Shown piece by piece: positions 34,996 to 43,507 of a stretch of DNA of 64,000 nucleotides. A program made the position numbers and the translations under genes. Location of the stretch: contig NZ_SRUO01000002.1 in assembly GCF_004791025.1 (NCBI RefSeq), positions 496,001-560,000 of the forward strand, read 5' to 3'. Numbering within the stretch: position 1 is the stretch's first letter; every line of letters begins with the position of its first letter. The notes under the pieces were generated by a model that was given only the letters and a program-made list of their open reading frames with translations, was not told the DNA's origin and searched no databases. Source of the stretch: Mesorhizobium sp. M4B.F.Ca.ET.203.01.1.1. Its GTDB lineage: Bacteria; Pseudomonadota; Alphaproteobacteria; Rhizobiales; Rhizobiaceae.

Positions 34996-35970
34996 TCACT
35001 GCGCCCAGGCCTTCCAGTCGGCCTCGTGGGCGGCGATCCAGGCGGCGGCGACCTCTTCCGGCGTCTTGCCGTTGAGGTCGATGTCGCCGCTCATCTTGTT
35101 GAGCTCGTCGGTGTCGATCGTATAGGCCTTGGCCACCTTGTAGGCGACCGGCCATTTCTCCTTCATGCCGCCCCACGCATATTTCCAGATTTCGCCATGC
35201 GGCTTGCCGCAGTCATATTTGGCGTCGGGGTTGGTGCCCCATTTGGGGTCGGTGTAGCACTCCGGCGTGTATTCGGGGAATTCGACCCACTCGCCCTTGT
35301 ACTTGGCCGGCGCCCAGTGCGGCGAATAGATCCACAGCATGATCGGCGCCTTGCGCTGATAGGCGGAGTCGAGCTCGGCGAACATCGCCGCGTCGGTGCC
35401 GGCATGGATGACGGTGAAGGGCAGTTTCAGTGCCTCGACGCGCTCGTCGTCAAAGCCTTCCCAGGTCACCGGGCCGCCGAGGTAGCGGCCCTTCGGCGTT
35501 GTCTCGGCCGTCGAGAAGGCCTCGGCGCATTTCGGGTCCTTCAGCGCTTCCCAGTTGGGCAGGCCGGGGCATTTCTCCTTCATGTATTCGGGGAACCACC
35601 ATTCTTCCTTGGCCTTCGGGCCGAGCTTGCCCAGCCGCTCCGTCTGTCCGGTAGCGTCGGAGGCCTTCATGGCTTCGCCGGCCGTCGTGTCCCAGAATTC
35701 GAGGCCGACATCGAGGTCGCCATTGGTGAGGCCGGTCGTCAGGCTGGAGAGGTAGTCTGCGGTCGGGTATTCGACCGTGTAGCCGAGCTTTTCGAGGATG
35801 CCGCCAAGAATCTTGGCGTTGAGGTTGACGCTGGTCCAGTCGAACAGGGCGATCTTGATTGGATCGCTGGATTCAGGCCCGGCGGCTTGCGCTGCCGGCG
35901 TCAGTGCGCTTGCCAGGGCAAGCGTTAGGGCTCCCATTGATGCTGTCGAAATCATGCTCCGAAGTGACAT
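34996..35970 (-). CDS. tmoX: TMAO ABC transporter, periplasmic binding protein
   Basis: OpuAC-type solute-binding protein of 324 residues. A signal peptide ends near residue 29 (AQAAGPES). The mature part shows DPIKIALFDWTSVNLNAKILG, a Trp-rich ligand region (EEWWFPEYM, LGGPVTWEGF) and MLWIYSPHWAPAKYKGEW. Aromatic residues of this type form the cage that binds quaternary or N-oxide groups. It opens the tmoXVW-GFA operon; a shared motif copy lies 304 bases upstream. Glycine betaine or another betaine is the main alternative ligand. Confidence 0.84.
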   Translation of the reverse strand: MSLRSMISTASMGALTLALASALTPAAQAAGPESSDPIKIALFDWTSVNLNAKILGGILEKLGYTVEYPTADYLSSLTTGLTNGDLDVGLEFWDTTAGEAMKASDATGQTERLGKLGPKAKEEWWFPEYMKEKCPGLPNWEALKDPKCAEAFSTAETTPKGRYLGGPVTWEGFDDERVEALKLPFTVIHAGTDAAMFAELDSAYQRKAPIMLWIYSPHWAPAKYKGEWVEFPEYTPECYTDPKWGTNPDAKYDCGKPHGEIWKYAWGGMKEKWPVAYKVAKAYTIDTDELNKMSGDIDLNGKTPEEVAAAWIAAHEADWKAWAQ

Positions 35971-36354
35971 GCTTGTTCTCCTGTCAAGCTCTAGAGGATT
36001 ATCGGTCGTTCCCTTCTTCTGGTCTTTTTATGATTGTGTTGGAAAAGCCGGTCGCTGCGCAAGCGCCCATCCGGCACTGAAGCCGGCGCGAAAGGGTGAA
36101 ATGATGCCAGGATGAAGGTGCCGTGCGGAGCGAGGCCGCGTCATGGCCGCCCGTCGATGGCTGCCGGGGCAGTCATCCGCGCTTCGATCGCCGCCAGCGC
36201 GGCGCTCTTGAGCATGCGAGCCATCAGGGTCCCATGATCGAGGCCCGGCGCGCCATGCGGCGAGCCGAGGCCGTTTCACAGGATGAAATTATATATACCA
36301 AGGTTCATGTCGCGCAACGCACAAACGCACTGAGCGATGCGCAATCCGACAGCC
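35971..36354. other. 384-base gap upstream of tmoX
   Basis: Between the tmoX start and the end of the SDR gene I see no credible gene. It holds the motif copy at 36274-36290 and an AT-rich run just after it. The rest is GC-rich and unremarkable, perhaps a long tmoX leader. Confidence 0.6.
36274..36290. promoter_or_regulatory. Shared operator-like motif, site 8 (upstream of tmoX)
   Basis: TTTCACAGGATGAAATT is a TTTCA-N5-TGAAA dyad followed by AT-rich DNA (ATATATACC), as expected of a promoter region. Confidence 0.5.
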
Positions 36355-37140
36355 TCAGGACATGATCAGGCCGCCATCGACATTGATGGTCTGGCCGGTG
36401 ATGTAGGCCGCATCGTTGCTGGCGAGGAAGCTGACCAACCCGGAGACGTCCTCGCCGCTGCCGGCACGGCCCATCGGGATGTTCTTCACCCACTCCGCCA
36501 TCAGCTCGCCCGGCTTGTAGTCGCCGAGCAGCTTGCCCCAGGCGGTGTCGTTATAGGCCCACATGTCGGTGTCGATGATGCCGGGGCAGATGGCGTTGAC
36601 GGTGATCTTCTCCTTGGCCACTTCCTTGGCAAGGCTCTGGGTGATGCCGACGACGCCGAATTTCGAGGCCGCATAGTGCGGCGTGTAGATGAAACCCTGC
36701 CGCGCCTGGCCCGAAGCGGTGTTGATCAGCCGGCCGCCCTCGCCATGCTTGCGCATGCGCCCGATCGCTTCCTGGCAGCACAGGAACACGCCCTTGGTGT
36801 TCACCGCCAGCACCTTGTCCCACTCGGCCTCGGTCATCGCTTCGATCCTGGCGATGGTGATGACGCCGGCGTTCTGCACCGAGATGTCGACGCGGCCGAA
36901 TTCCTTTTCGGCGAGGTCGTAGAGCGCCGCGACCTCGTCCCTCCTGGTGACGTCCATGCGCATCGAGGCAACCTTCGCGCCCGCCGCCTTGAGGCCTGCC
37001 GCGACCTCGTCCACGCGCGGATCGATGGCGCTGACCACGACCGCGGCGCCCTCCGCCGCGAAGCGTTTCGCCATCGCCGCGCCGATGCCGCCGCTGGCGC
37101 CCGTGACGACCGCCGTCTTTCCTTCAAAGCGCTTCTGCAT
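36355..37140 (-). CDS. SDR-family dehydrogenase
   Basis: Classical short-chain dehydrogenase of 261 residues. Cofactor motif TGASGGIG near residue 14, the structural motif QNAGV, catalytic Ser in NTASGQA, and the YAASK pair. The C-terminus NVDGGLIMS is that of polyol or acetoin-type enzymes. The ATG at 37140 has AGGAGAAG directly upstream. It follows another SDR gene by 8 bases and shares its strand with the ribose-type transporter genes, so it is probably an NAD-dependent oxidation step of a sugar or polyol. Confidence 0.9.
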   Translation of the reverse strand: MQKRFEGKTAVVTGASGGIGAAMAKRFAAEGAAVVVSAIDPRVDEVAAGLKAAGAKVASMRMDVTRRDEVAALYDLAEKEFGRVDISVQNAGVITIARIEAMTEAEWDKVLAVNTKGVFLCCQEAIGRMRKHGEGGRLINTASGQARQGFIYTPHYAASKFGVVGITQSLAKEVAKEKITVNAICPGIIDTDMWAYNDTAWGKLLGDYKPGELMAEWVKNIPMGRAGSGEDVSGLVSFLASNDAAYITGQTINVDGGLIMS

Positions 37141-37148
37141 CTTCTCTC

Positions 37149-37916
37149 CTACCAGCAGACGAAGCCGCCATCGACGATGAGGTCGATGCCGGTGACGAAA
37201 CTCGAGGCGCGGGCCGCCAGGAACACGGTCGGTCCGACCATCTCTTCCGGCGTCGCCATTCGGCCCATCGGCGTGTCGCGCTTGAAGATTTTTATCTGCT
37301 CGGCCACCTCCGGCCGCTTGTTCATCGGCGTCAGCGTGTAGCCGGGGCTGACGACGTTGACGCGCAGGCCGCGGTCGGCCCACTCCATGGCGAGGCTTTT
37401 CGACATGTGGATCACGGCCGCCTTAGAGGAATTGTAGTGCGCCTGCGTCAGCCCGCGATTGACGATCGAGCCCGACATCGAGGCGACGTTGATGATCGAG
37501 CCCCTGCGGCGCGGCAGCATGACGCGCGCCTCGGCCTGGCAAGATAGGAACACGCCGCTGACATTGACGTCGTAGATCTTCTGCCATTTCTCCAGCGGCA
37601 GCGTCTCGGCGGGCTCGGCGCCGGCGATGCCGGCATTGTTGACGGCGATGGTCAGCGCGCCGAGTTCTTTCTCCAGGCGCTCGATCGCCGCCGACAGGTC
37701 GCTTTCGGAGGTCACCGAGCCAGTCAGCACCAGCGCCTTGCGACCGAGCGCGGATATCTTCTGCGCGGTCTCTTCCAGCCCGCCCTTCGAGCTGTGGCCG
37801 AAGCAGGCGATATCGGCGCCGGCTTCCGCGAGGCCGATGGCGATCGCCTGGCCGATGCCGCTGCCGGCGCCCGTCACCAGCGCAACGTCGCCGCTGAGAT
37901 CGAATAGTTTGGTCAT
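37149..37916 (-). CDS. SDR-family dehydrogenase
   Basis: Short-chain dehydrogenase of 255 residues with TGAGSGIGQAIA near residue 14, VNNAGIAGA, catalytic Ser in NVASMSGS and the YNSSK pair. The C-terminus IDLIVDGGFVCW is complete. The start at 37916 (MTKLFDLSG) has GGAGGGAACCA upstream; a longer frame to 37961 has no support. It may be an epimerase-like partner of the next SDR. A terminator at 37950-37974 separates it from the ABC genes upstream. Confidence 0.9.
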   Translation of the reverse strand: MTKLFDLSGDVALVTGAGSGIGQAIAIGLAEAGADIACFGHSSKGGLEETAQKISALGRKALVLTGSVTSESDLSAAIERLEKELGALTIAVNNAGIAGAEPAETLPLEKWQKIYDVNVSGVFLSCQAEARVMLPRRRGSIINVASMSGSIVNRGLTQAHYNSSKAAVIHMSKSLAMEWADRGLRVNVVSPGYTLTPMNKRPEVAEQIKIFKRDTPMGRMATPEEMVGPTVFLAARASSFVTGIDLIVDGGFVCW

Positions 37917-37949
37917 TGGTTCCCTCCTGCCGGCTTTCGCGAAATCAAA

Positions 37950-37974
37950 GGGCGCCAACACTTTGTTGGCGCCC
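37950..37974 (-). terminator. Terminator between the ABC ATPase and the SDR genes
   Basis: GGGCGCCAAC and GTTGGCGCCC make a perfect 10-base stem with a 5-base loop, followed on the minus strand by TTTGATTT. It should end or reduce transcription from the sugar transporter operon before the SDR pair. Confidence 0.75.
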
Positions 37975-38047
37975 CGCGCGGTCCGGTGCCTGGGAGGCTA
38001 TCACCTGCTGCGCCAAGTTTCGATTCCCCGGGTTCCTCACGTCGATC

Positions 38048-39556
38048 TCAGCTTGTCGCTAGCTCCATCACCGCGACATTGCTGGCTTCGCCGCGCTCGA
38101 GGATGCCGCGCTGGCGGCCGCGGCTCAGCACCAGCACGCGGTGAGAGAGCCCCAGCACCTCCTCGAGATCCGAGCTCACCACCACCACCGCCATGCCGGA
38201 GCGGGCGAGGTCGGCGATGACGTCGTAGATCGCGGCACGGGCTCCGACGTCGATGCCGCGCGTCGGCTCGTCGAGGATGAACACCTTGGGTGGCCGTGAC
38301 ACCCATTTGGCGATGATCACCTTCTGCTGGTTGCCACCGGAAAGTTTCGAGACCGCCTGGTTGGGCTTGCCCTTGACGCCGAGCCGGGAGATGCCGGCCT
38401 CGGCGAATTTCTGCACTGCCTTGGGAAACACCCAGCCCTTCGGCGCGACATGGTCGAAATTGCCGAATGCCAGGTTCTCGCCGATCGTCTGCTCCAGCAC
38501 CACGCCTTGCGCCTTGCGGTCTTCCGGCACCAGCACGACGCCGGCCCTGATCGCGGCGGCCGGGCCGTTGAGATGCACCGGCTTGCCGGCGACGTGCACC
38601 GCACCGGAAGAGATCGGGTCGGCGCCGGCGATCGCCCGCACCAGCTCCGTGCGCCCGGCGCCGATCAGCCCGGCGATGCCGAGGATCTCGCCTGATTTCA
38701 CCGAGAAGCTGACGGCGTTGAAGCTCTTGTCCGGCGACGACAGGTTCTCGACCTCGAGCAGCGTTTCGTCGCGCGGCGGCGACAGCTTGGGGAACATGCG
38801 CTCGACGCTGCGCCCGACCATCTGCTCGACCACGGTGCGCACCGGGATGTCGGCACGCTCGTGCCGGGCGACGATGCGGCCGTCGCGCATCACCACCACG
38901 CGGTCGGCGATCTGCGCGATCTCGTCGAGGCGATGGCTGATATAGATGAAGGACATGCCCTCGGCCTTGAGCTTGCGGATCTGCTGGAAGAGCAGCTCCG
39001 TCTCCTCGCCGCCGAGCGCCGCGGTCGGCTCGTCGAGGATCAGGAGCTCGGCGTTCAGCGTCAGCGCCTTGGCGATCTCGACCTGCTGCTGGGCGGCAAT
39101 GCGCAACGTGCGCACCTTGCGCTCCGGCGAGACGTCGAGGCCGAGGCGCTTCAACTGCGCCGAGGCCTTGGCATTCATGGTCGCGCGATCGATGCGGCCG
39201 CCGCGCATCGGCAGGCGCCCGACATAGACGTTCTCTGCCACCGACAGGTCCGGCAGCAGCTTCAATTCCTGATGGATCATGCCGACGCCGGCCTCGATGG
39301 CCGCGGCCGGATTGGCGGGAGAATAGGGCTTCCCCCGCCAGATGATGGTGCCGGCATCCGGCTTGGTCGAGCCGGCGATGATGTTGGAGACGGTCGACTT
39401 GCCGGCGCCGTTCTCGCCGAGCAGCGCCACGACCTCGCCCGGCCGCACCTCGAAGCTCGCATCGGCTAGGACCTGCACCGGTCCGTAGCTCTTGCAGAGC
39501 CCGTTGACGAAGAGCCCGTGATGCGGGCTTTCGCTGTGGCGAGGGTCGGAGGACAT
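38048..39556 (-). CDS. Sugar ABC transporter, duplicated ATP-binding subunit (RbsA type)
   Basis: ATPase of 502 residues with two nucleotide-binding halves. The first has GENGAGKST, signature LRIAAQQQVEIAKAL and LILDEPTAAL. The second has the degenerate GLIGAGRTELV, an intact LSGGNQQKVIIAKW and FILDEPTRGIDV, as usual in the family. It powers import of a pentose, hexose or polyol together with the permease and binding protein upstream. It lies 21 bases after the binding-protein gene. Confidence 0.93.
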   Translation of the reverse strand: MSSDPRHSESPHHGLFVNGLCKSYGPVQVLADASFEVRPGEVVALLGENGAGKSTVSNIIAGSTKPDAGTIIWRGKPYSPANPAAAIEAGVGMIHQELKLLPDLSVAENVYVGRLPMRGGRIDRATMNAKASAQLKRLGLDVSPERKVRTLRIAAQQQVEIAKALTLNAELLILDEPTAALGGEETELLFQQIRKLKAEGMSFIYISHRLDEIAQIADRVVVMRDGRIVARHERADIPVRTVVEQMVGRSVERMFPKLSPPRDETLLEVENLSSPDKSFNAVSFSVKSGEILGIAGLIGAGRTELVRAIAGADPISSGAVHVAGKPVHLNGPAAAIRAGVVLVPEDRKAQGVVLEQTIGENLAFGNFDHVAPKGWVFPKAVQKFAEAGISRLGVKGKPNQAVSKLSGGNQQKVIIAKWVSRPPKVFILDEPTRGIDVGARAAIYDVIADLARSGMAVVVVSSDLEEVLGLSHRVLVLSRGRQRGILERGEASNVAVMELATS

Positions 39557-39577
39557 CGCGGCGCTGTCTCGGGTGCC

Positions 39578-40516
39578 TTACGGATGCTTTTCGATGAACT
39601 GCGCGACATTGTCCTTGGTGGTCAGCGTCGCTTCCTGCAGCTGCTCGGCAGGGATCTTCTCGCTGGCCACCAGCTTGATCGCCGCGTCGACGGCGAGCCG
39701 GCCCATGCCCTGGGTCTGCTGCGTGGCGGTGACGTCGAACACGCCGTCCTTCAAGGCCTTCAGCGCTGCGACGTCGCCGTCGAAGCCGGCAACCCAGACC
39801 TTGTGGCCGGGATTGGCGACCTTGACCGCCTGTGCCGCGCCCAGCGCCAGCGCGTCGGCCTGGCCGAAGATGATCGACACGTCGGGATGCGACTGCAGCA
39901 GGTCCTGCGTCAGCTTGAAGCCTTCGTCTTGGTGCCAGCCTTCGCTCCACAGCTCGCCGACCACCTTGATGTCGGGATAGGCCTTGAGCGCCTCGCCGCA
40001 GCCCTTCGAGCGGTCGACTTCCGGTGTCGTCCCCTTCTGGCCATGGATGATGATCATCTCGCCCTTGCCGCCGGCCTGCTTGGCGATGTAGTCGCACACG
40101 CCCTGAGCCGAGGCGACGCTGTTGGTGGCAATGAAGGTGTCGCCCGGCGCGCCGTCGGCGTTGCGGTCGACATTGACCACTGGGATGCCGGCGGCCTTCG
40201 CCGTCTTGGTCGGAACGGTGGCGGCGGTGGCGCCGGCCGGGATGTAGATCAGCGCGTCGATGTTCTGCGTGATCAGGTCCTGCACCTGGCTGACCTGGGT
40301 CGCCGAATCGCCCTTGGCGTCGACGGTGACCACATCGATGCCCTTCTCCTTGGCGTAGGCTTCGACCGACTGCTTGATCTGGTTGAAGAAGTCGGCCTGC
40401 AGGTTGGCGACGGCCAGCCCGAGCTTCTTGGCGTCCTTGGCCGAGGCCGCGTCGGACAGGCCAAGCAGCGGGACGATGGCCGCGGCGGCGAGCAAGAGTG
40501 AACGTTTGGTCAGCAT
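39578..40516 (-). CDS. Sugar ABC transporter, periplasmic binding protein (RbsB type)
   Basis: Peripla_BP_4 protein of 312 residues with signal peptide cleaved near residue 26 (ASAKD). The mature part starts KKLGLAVANLQADFFNQIKQSVE and has the hinge and ligand segments NIDALIYIPAGATA, VVNVDRNADG and VWVAGFDGDVAALKAL. Ligand not readable from sequence; a pentose, tetritol or branched sugar would fit the neighbours. The ATG at 40516 has GGAGGAAAAAC upstream. Confidence 0.92.
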   Translation of the reverse strand: MLTKRSLLLAAAAIVPLLGLSDAASAKDAKKLGLAVANLQADFFNQIKQSVEAYAKEKGIDVVTVDAKGDSATQVSQVQDLITQNIDALIYIPAGATAATVPTKTAKAAGIPVVNVDRNADGAPGDTFIATNSVASAQGVCDYIAKQAGGKGEMIIIHGQKGTTPEVDRSKGCGEALKAYPDIKVVGELWSEGWHQDEGFKLTQDLLQSHPDVSIIFGQADALALGAAQAVKVANPGHKVWVAGFDGDVAALKALKDGVFDVTATQQTQGMGRLAVDAAIKLVASEKIPAEQLQEATLTTKDNVAQFIEKHP

Positions 40517-40650
40517 GTTTTTCCTCCGTTGATATTCAGTATGTTCCGCCCGCGCACCACGGCGCCCCTTGGCCGAACGTTCCCAGTCTCGGATCGACCG
40601 ATCCGTCCATCGCCCGGAGATCCGGGCGAATTCTCATTGCGCCCGGCTCC

Positions 40651-41661
40651 TCACTGCGATCTGCGGCGCCAGGTGTCGGTGGCGACGGCAAGCGCGATCA
40701 CCACGCCGATCACCACCTGCTGGATGAAGGGAGAGACGCCGAGCAGGTTGAGGCCGTTGCGCAGCACGCCGATGATCAGCACGCCGACCGCGGTGCCGCC
40801 GATCGAACCGACGCCGCCCGAAAGGCTGGCGCCGCCGATGACCACCGCCGCGATCGTGTCGAGCTCGTAGCCCAGGCCGGAACTCGGCTGCACGGAATCG
40901 AGACGGGCGGCGAGCACGATGCCGGCGAGACCGGCAAGCACGCCGCAGATCGCGTAGACCCAGTTGGTCAGCGATTTGACCGGAATGCCGGACAGCCGCG
41001 CGACCTCGGCGCTGCCGCCGATCGCATAGAGGCTGCGGCCGGTGGCGCGGTAGTTGAGGAAGATGGCGAAGACGATCGCCAGCACGATCATCAGCCCGAC
41101 GGTGACCGACAGGAAGCCGAAATGGCGGACGATCGACAGGTTGGTGAACCAGTCGGGGAAGCCGACGATCTGCGAGCCGTCGGTGATCATGTTGGCGAGG
41201 CCGCGCGCCACCGACATCATGGCGAGCGTCGCGATGAAGGGCGGCAGCTTGGTCATCGTCACCAGCAGCCCCGAGACGAGCCCGCAGAGGCCGGCGACGA
41301 CGAGCGCCGCCACGACGCCCGCCGGCACGCCGAGATTGAGATAGTCGGGGTGGGCGATATAGCCCATCACCATGGCGGCCAGCGCCAGCACCGAGCCGAC
41401 CGAAAGGTCGATGCCGCCGATCAGGATGACCAGCGTCATGCCGATCGCCATGATGCCGAGCACGGTGATCTGGTCGAGCACGTTGAGGATGTTGCGCACC
41501 GTCAGGAAGGTGTCGGTTGTCAGCGTCAGCGCCAGGCACAGAAGCGCGAGCCCGATCAGCGGCCCCATGGTTCCGGCGAACAGCGCCGAAAACTTCGTGC
41601 CCGTCGCGCCCTGCGCGCCGGCCGCGGCCTTCAGCTCGCTTGCATCATTGCTCACAGCCAC
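40651..41661 (-). CDS. Sugar ABC transporter, permease (RbsC type)
   Basis: Inner-membrane permease of 336 residues with about 9 or 10 hydrophobic segments and the family motif MTLVILIGGIDLSVGSVLALAA. Near the end is VVIGGASLSGGVGSIGGTAVGVL. The GTG at 41661 is chosen because GGAGG lies 7 bases before it; longer frames extend into the regulatory region. It is the first gene of the operon permease, binding protein, ATPase, an order unlike rbsACB. A small hairpin (40610-40629) lies in the 134-base gap after it. Confidence 0.9.
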   Translation of the reverse strand: MAVSNDASELKAAAGAQGATGTKFSALFAGTMGPLIGLALLCLALTLTTDTFLTVRNILNVLDQITVLGIMAIGMTLVILIGGIDLSVGSVLALAAMVMGYIAHPDYLNLGVPAGVVAALVVAGLCGLVSGLLVTMTKLPPFIATLAMMSVARGLANMITDGSQIVGFPDWFTNLSIVRHFGFLSVTVGLMIVLAIVFAIFLNYRATGRSLYAIGGSAEVARLSGIPVKSLTNWVYAICGVLAGLAGIVLAARLDSVQPSSGLGYELDTIAAVVIGGASLSGGVGSIGGTAVGVLIIGVLRNGLNLLGVSPFIQQVVIGVVIALAVATDTWRRRSQ

Positions 41662-41706
41662 CTTGTCTCCTCCGTCCGCGAACCGGCGATGCGCTGCCGT
41701 CCGCTC

Positions 41707-41777
41707 TTGTTCACCAGGCATCCTCCCTTGTGAACAATTTATCTTTGATATGCAATTTTGTTCAGCTAATCTGTTCA
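41707..41777. promoter_or_regulatory. Cluster of TTGTTCA/TGAACAA half-sites (candidate SorC operators)
   Basis: Four copies of one hexamer family lie in the divergent gap: TTGTTCAC (41707), GTGAACAA (41730-41737), TTGTTCA (41758-41764) and CTGTTCA (41771-41777). The second and third face each other across 20 bases. Multiple spaced half-sites fit the tetrameric SorC/DeoR-type regulator encoded next to them. Confidence 0.6.
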
Positions 41778-41877
41778 TCAGAAAATTGTCAAGTGCCGCG
41801 GACGCATTCGGCGGCGGTTTGCGCCACCCGGCGGATTGGCCTAGGGAAGGCCAAGGGAGATGCGGAGGGGCACGAGG

Positions 41878-42840
41878 ATGGCGGTGATCGAGAACGAGAA
41901 GGCCTCGCGCTTCCCGGATGCCGAGCTCAAGGCCCGCGCCGCCTGGCACTATTATGTCGAGGGCCTGACCCAGGAGCGCATCTCCGAGATCCTCGGCATC
42001 GGCCGCATCAAGGTGCATCGCATCCTCTCTGCCGCCCGTGAGGAAGGCGTGGTCCAGTTCCGTATCCGCGACAGCGTCGTCGAATGCGTGCAGCTCGAGG
42101 AAAGCCTGAAGCAGCGTTTTGGCTTGAGCCAGGCGGTGGTCGTGCCTTCAGCCGCCGACAGGACCAACGCGCCGCTGATGATCGGCCATGCCGCGGCAAC
42201 CTATCTGGCCGACAACGTCAATCCCGGCGATGTCATCGCGCTGGGCTGGGGCCGAACGCTGAAGTTCGCCATCAACGAACTGCCCCGACGGCCAATCGCC
42301 AGGACCACGGTGGTTTCGATGCTCGGCGGTCTTACCCATGCGCAGCCGCTCAACCCGACCGAGAGCGCCTGGGAGTTCGCCGAGAAGATCGGCGCCGAAT
42401 GCTATCTGCTGCCGGTGCCGGTCTATGCCGACAGGCCGGAGCAGCGCGATGCCTTCATGAGCCAGCGCAGCGTCCAGGACGTTGTCTTCCGCGCCCGGCG
42501 CGCCAACATCGCCGTGCTCAGCGTCGGCGCCTTCTCGGGCAATAGCCCGATCGCCAATTACGGCTTCATCAAGCCGAGCGAGCTCGAGGAATTGCAGGCG
42601 GCCGGCGCCGTCGGCGACATCCTCTGCTACTTCATCGACGCCGAGGGACGCCCCGTCGACCATGAGGTCAACCGCCGCGTCTGCGCCTATCCGCTGCAGG
42701 ATCTCTCCGATATTCCGTCGATCATCCTGGTTTCGGGAGGACAGGACAAGGTGGCCGTCATGCGCGCCGCGCTTGCCAACACCAGGGTCTCGGTGCTGAT
42801 CACCGACGAGGACGCGGCCAAGGGCCTGCTCAGTCGCTAG
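41878..42840 (+). CDS. SorC-family sugar-binding transcriptional regulator
   Basis: Regulator of 320 residues. The N-terminal helix-turn-helix is WHYYVEGLTQERISEILGIGRIKVHRIL, followed by a sugar-phosphate-binding domain of the SorC type (VIALGWGRTLKFAINELP, SVGAFSGNSPIANYGF, CYFIDAEGRPVDHEVN). The ATG at 41878 has GGAGGGG 7 bases before it; 41860 is a less likely start. It is divergent from the ABC operon and very likely controls it in response to a phosphorylated intermediate made by the nearby FGGY kinase. EryD, the erythritol regulator of Brucella and rhizobia, belongs to the same family, but no other ery gene is seen here. Confidence 0.92.
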   Translation: MAVIENEKASRFPDAELKARAAWHYYVEGLTQERISEILGIGRIKVHRILSAAREEGVVQFRIRDSVVECVQLEESLKQRFGLSQAVVVPSAADRTNAPLMIGHAAATYLADNVNPGDVIALGWGRTLKFAINELPRRPIARTTVVSMLGGLTHAQPLNPTESAWEFAEKIGAECYLLPVPVYADRPEQRDAFMSQRSVQDVVFRARRANIAVLSVGAFSGNSPIANYGFIKPSELEELQAAGAVGDILCYFIDAEGRPVDHEVNRRVCAYPLQDLSDIPSIILVSGGQDKVAVMRAALANTRVSVLITDEDAAKGLLSR

Positions 42841-43432
42841 TCCAGCCGGCTAGAAAGTCACAGACCTTGGGGCGCCTCTCGTAAGACCAGTCTTTCAGCA
42901 GCACGGGCTTGAAATTTCCCTTGATCGGCCTGCTTTCTTCCAGGTCCTTGGAGACGGTGCCCTTGCCGGTGAGGTAGTTGATGTCGCAGTCGCCCTGGAT
43001 CGTATCGACGGTGTCATCGGACGTCCGGTTCCCCCAGTCCCAGCTGCGGCTGTAGCCGCCGACCATGAATTGGCCGTGGCGATAGACGACGGTCAGCGTC
43101 TCTTCGGTCGATTTGCTGGCGCCGCAGCCGAAGCAGGAGGTGATCGCCAGCGATCCCTTGCCCTTGGCTTCGAGATCGATGATGCGGTCCTCGGTCAGCG
43201 CTTTCCTGACGAAGTCGGGTTTTCGCGAAGGACCGGGCTTTTCCGCTCCTGTCCCCAGATAGACGTAGAGCTCGGCTGGACCATCGTCCTGCATCACCAC
43301 GGCCCGGTCCATCGTGCCGTCCTGGTCGATGTCGAGCGAAAGCTCGAACGCGGGTTTGTCGCCGGCAAGCGCCGGCACGGGCATTGCCGCCAGCGCAACA
43401 AGCCAGGCCGCATGATGAAGGGCTGTCGTCAT
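42830..43432 (-). CDS. Secreted protein, unknown function
   Basis: Protein of 200 residues with a signal peptide (TTALHHAAWLVALAAMPVPALAG, cut near residue 24). The mature part has an EF-hand-like or FG-GAP-like segment DIDQDGTMDRAVV, then VYLG and CFGCGASKSTEETL with a close Cys pair. Its last 11 bases overlap the 3' end of the convergent SorC gene. No family function is known to me; it looks unrelated to the sugar locus. Confidence 0.8.
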   Translation of the reverse strand: MTTALHHAAWLVALAAMPVPALAGDKPAFELSLDIDQDGTMDRAVVMQDDGPAELYVYLGTGAEKPGPSRKPDFVRKALTEDRIIDLEAKGKGSLAITSCFGCGASKSTEETLTVVYRHGQFMVGGYSRSWDWGNRTSDDTVDTIQGDCDINYLTGKGTVSKDLEESRPIKGNFKPVLLKDWSYERRPKVCDFLAGWTSD

Positions 43433-43507
43433 GAGCAATCGTCCGCCGCGCGCCGGGAGCGTATCACCAGCAGGGCAAGACGCAATATGCGTCGGTTCAC
43501 ACAGATT

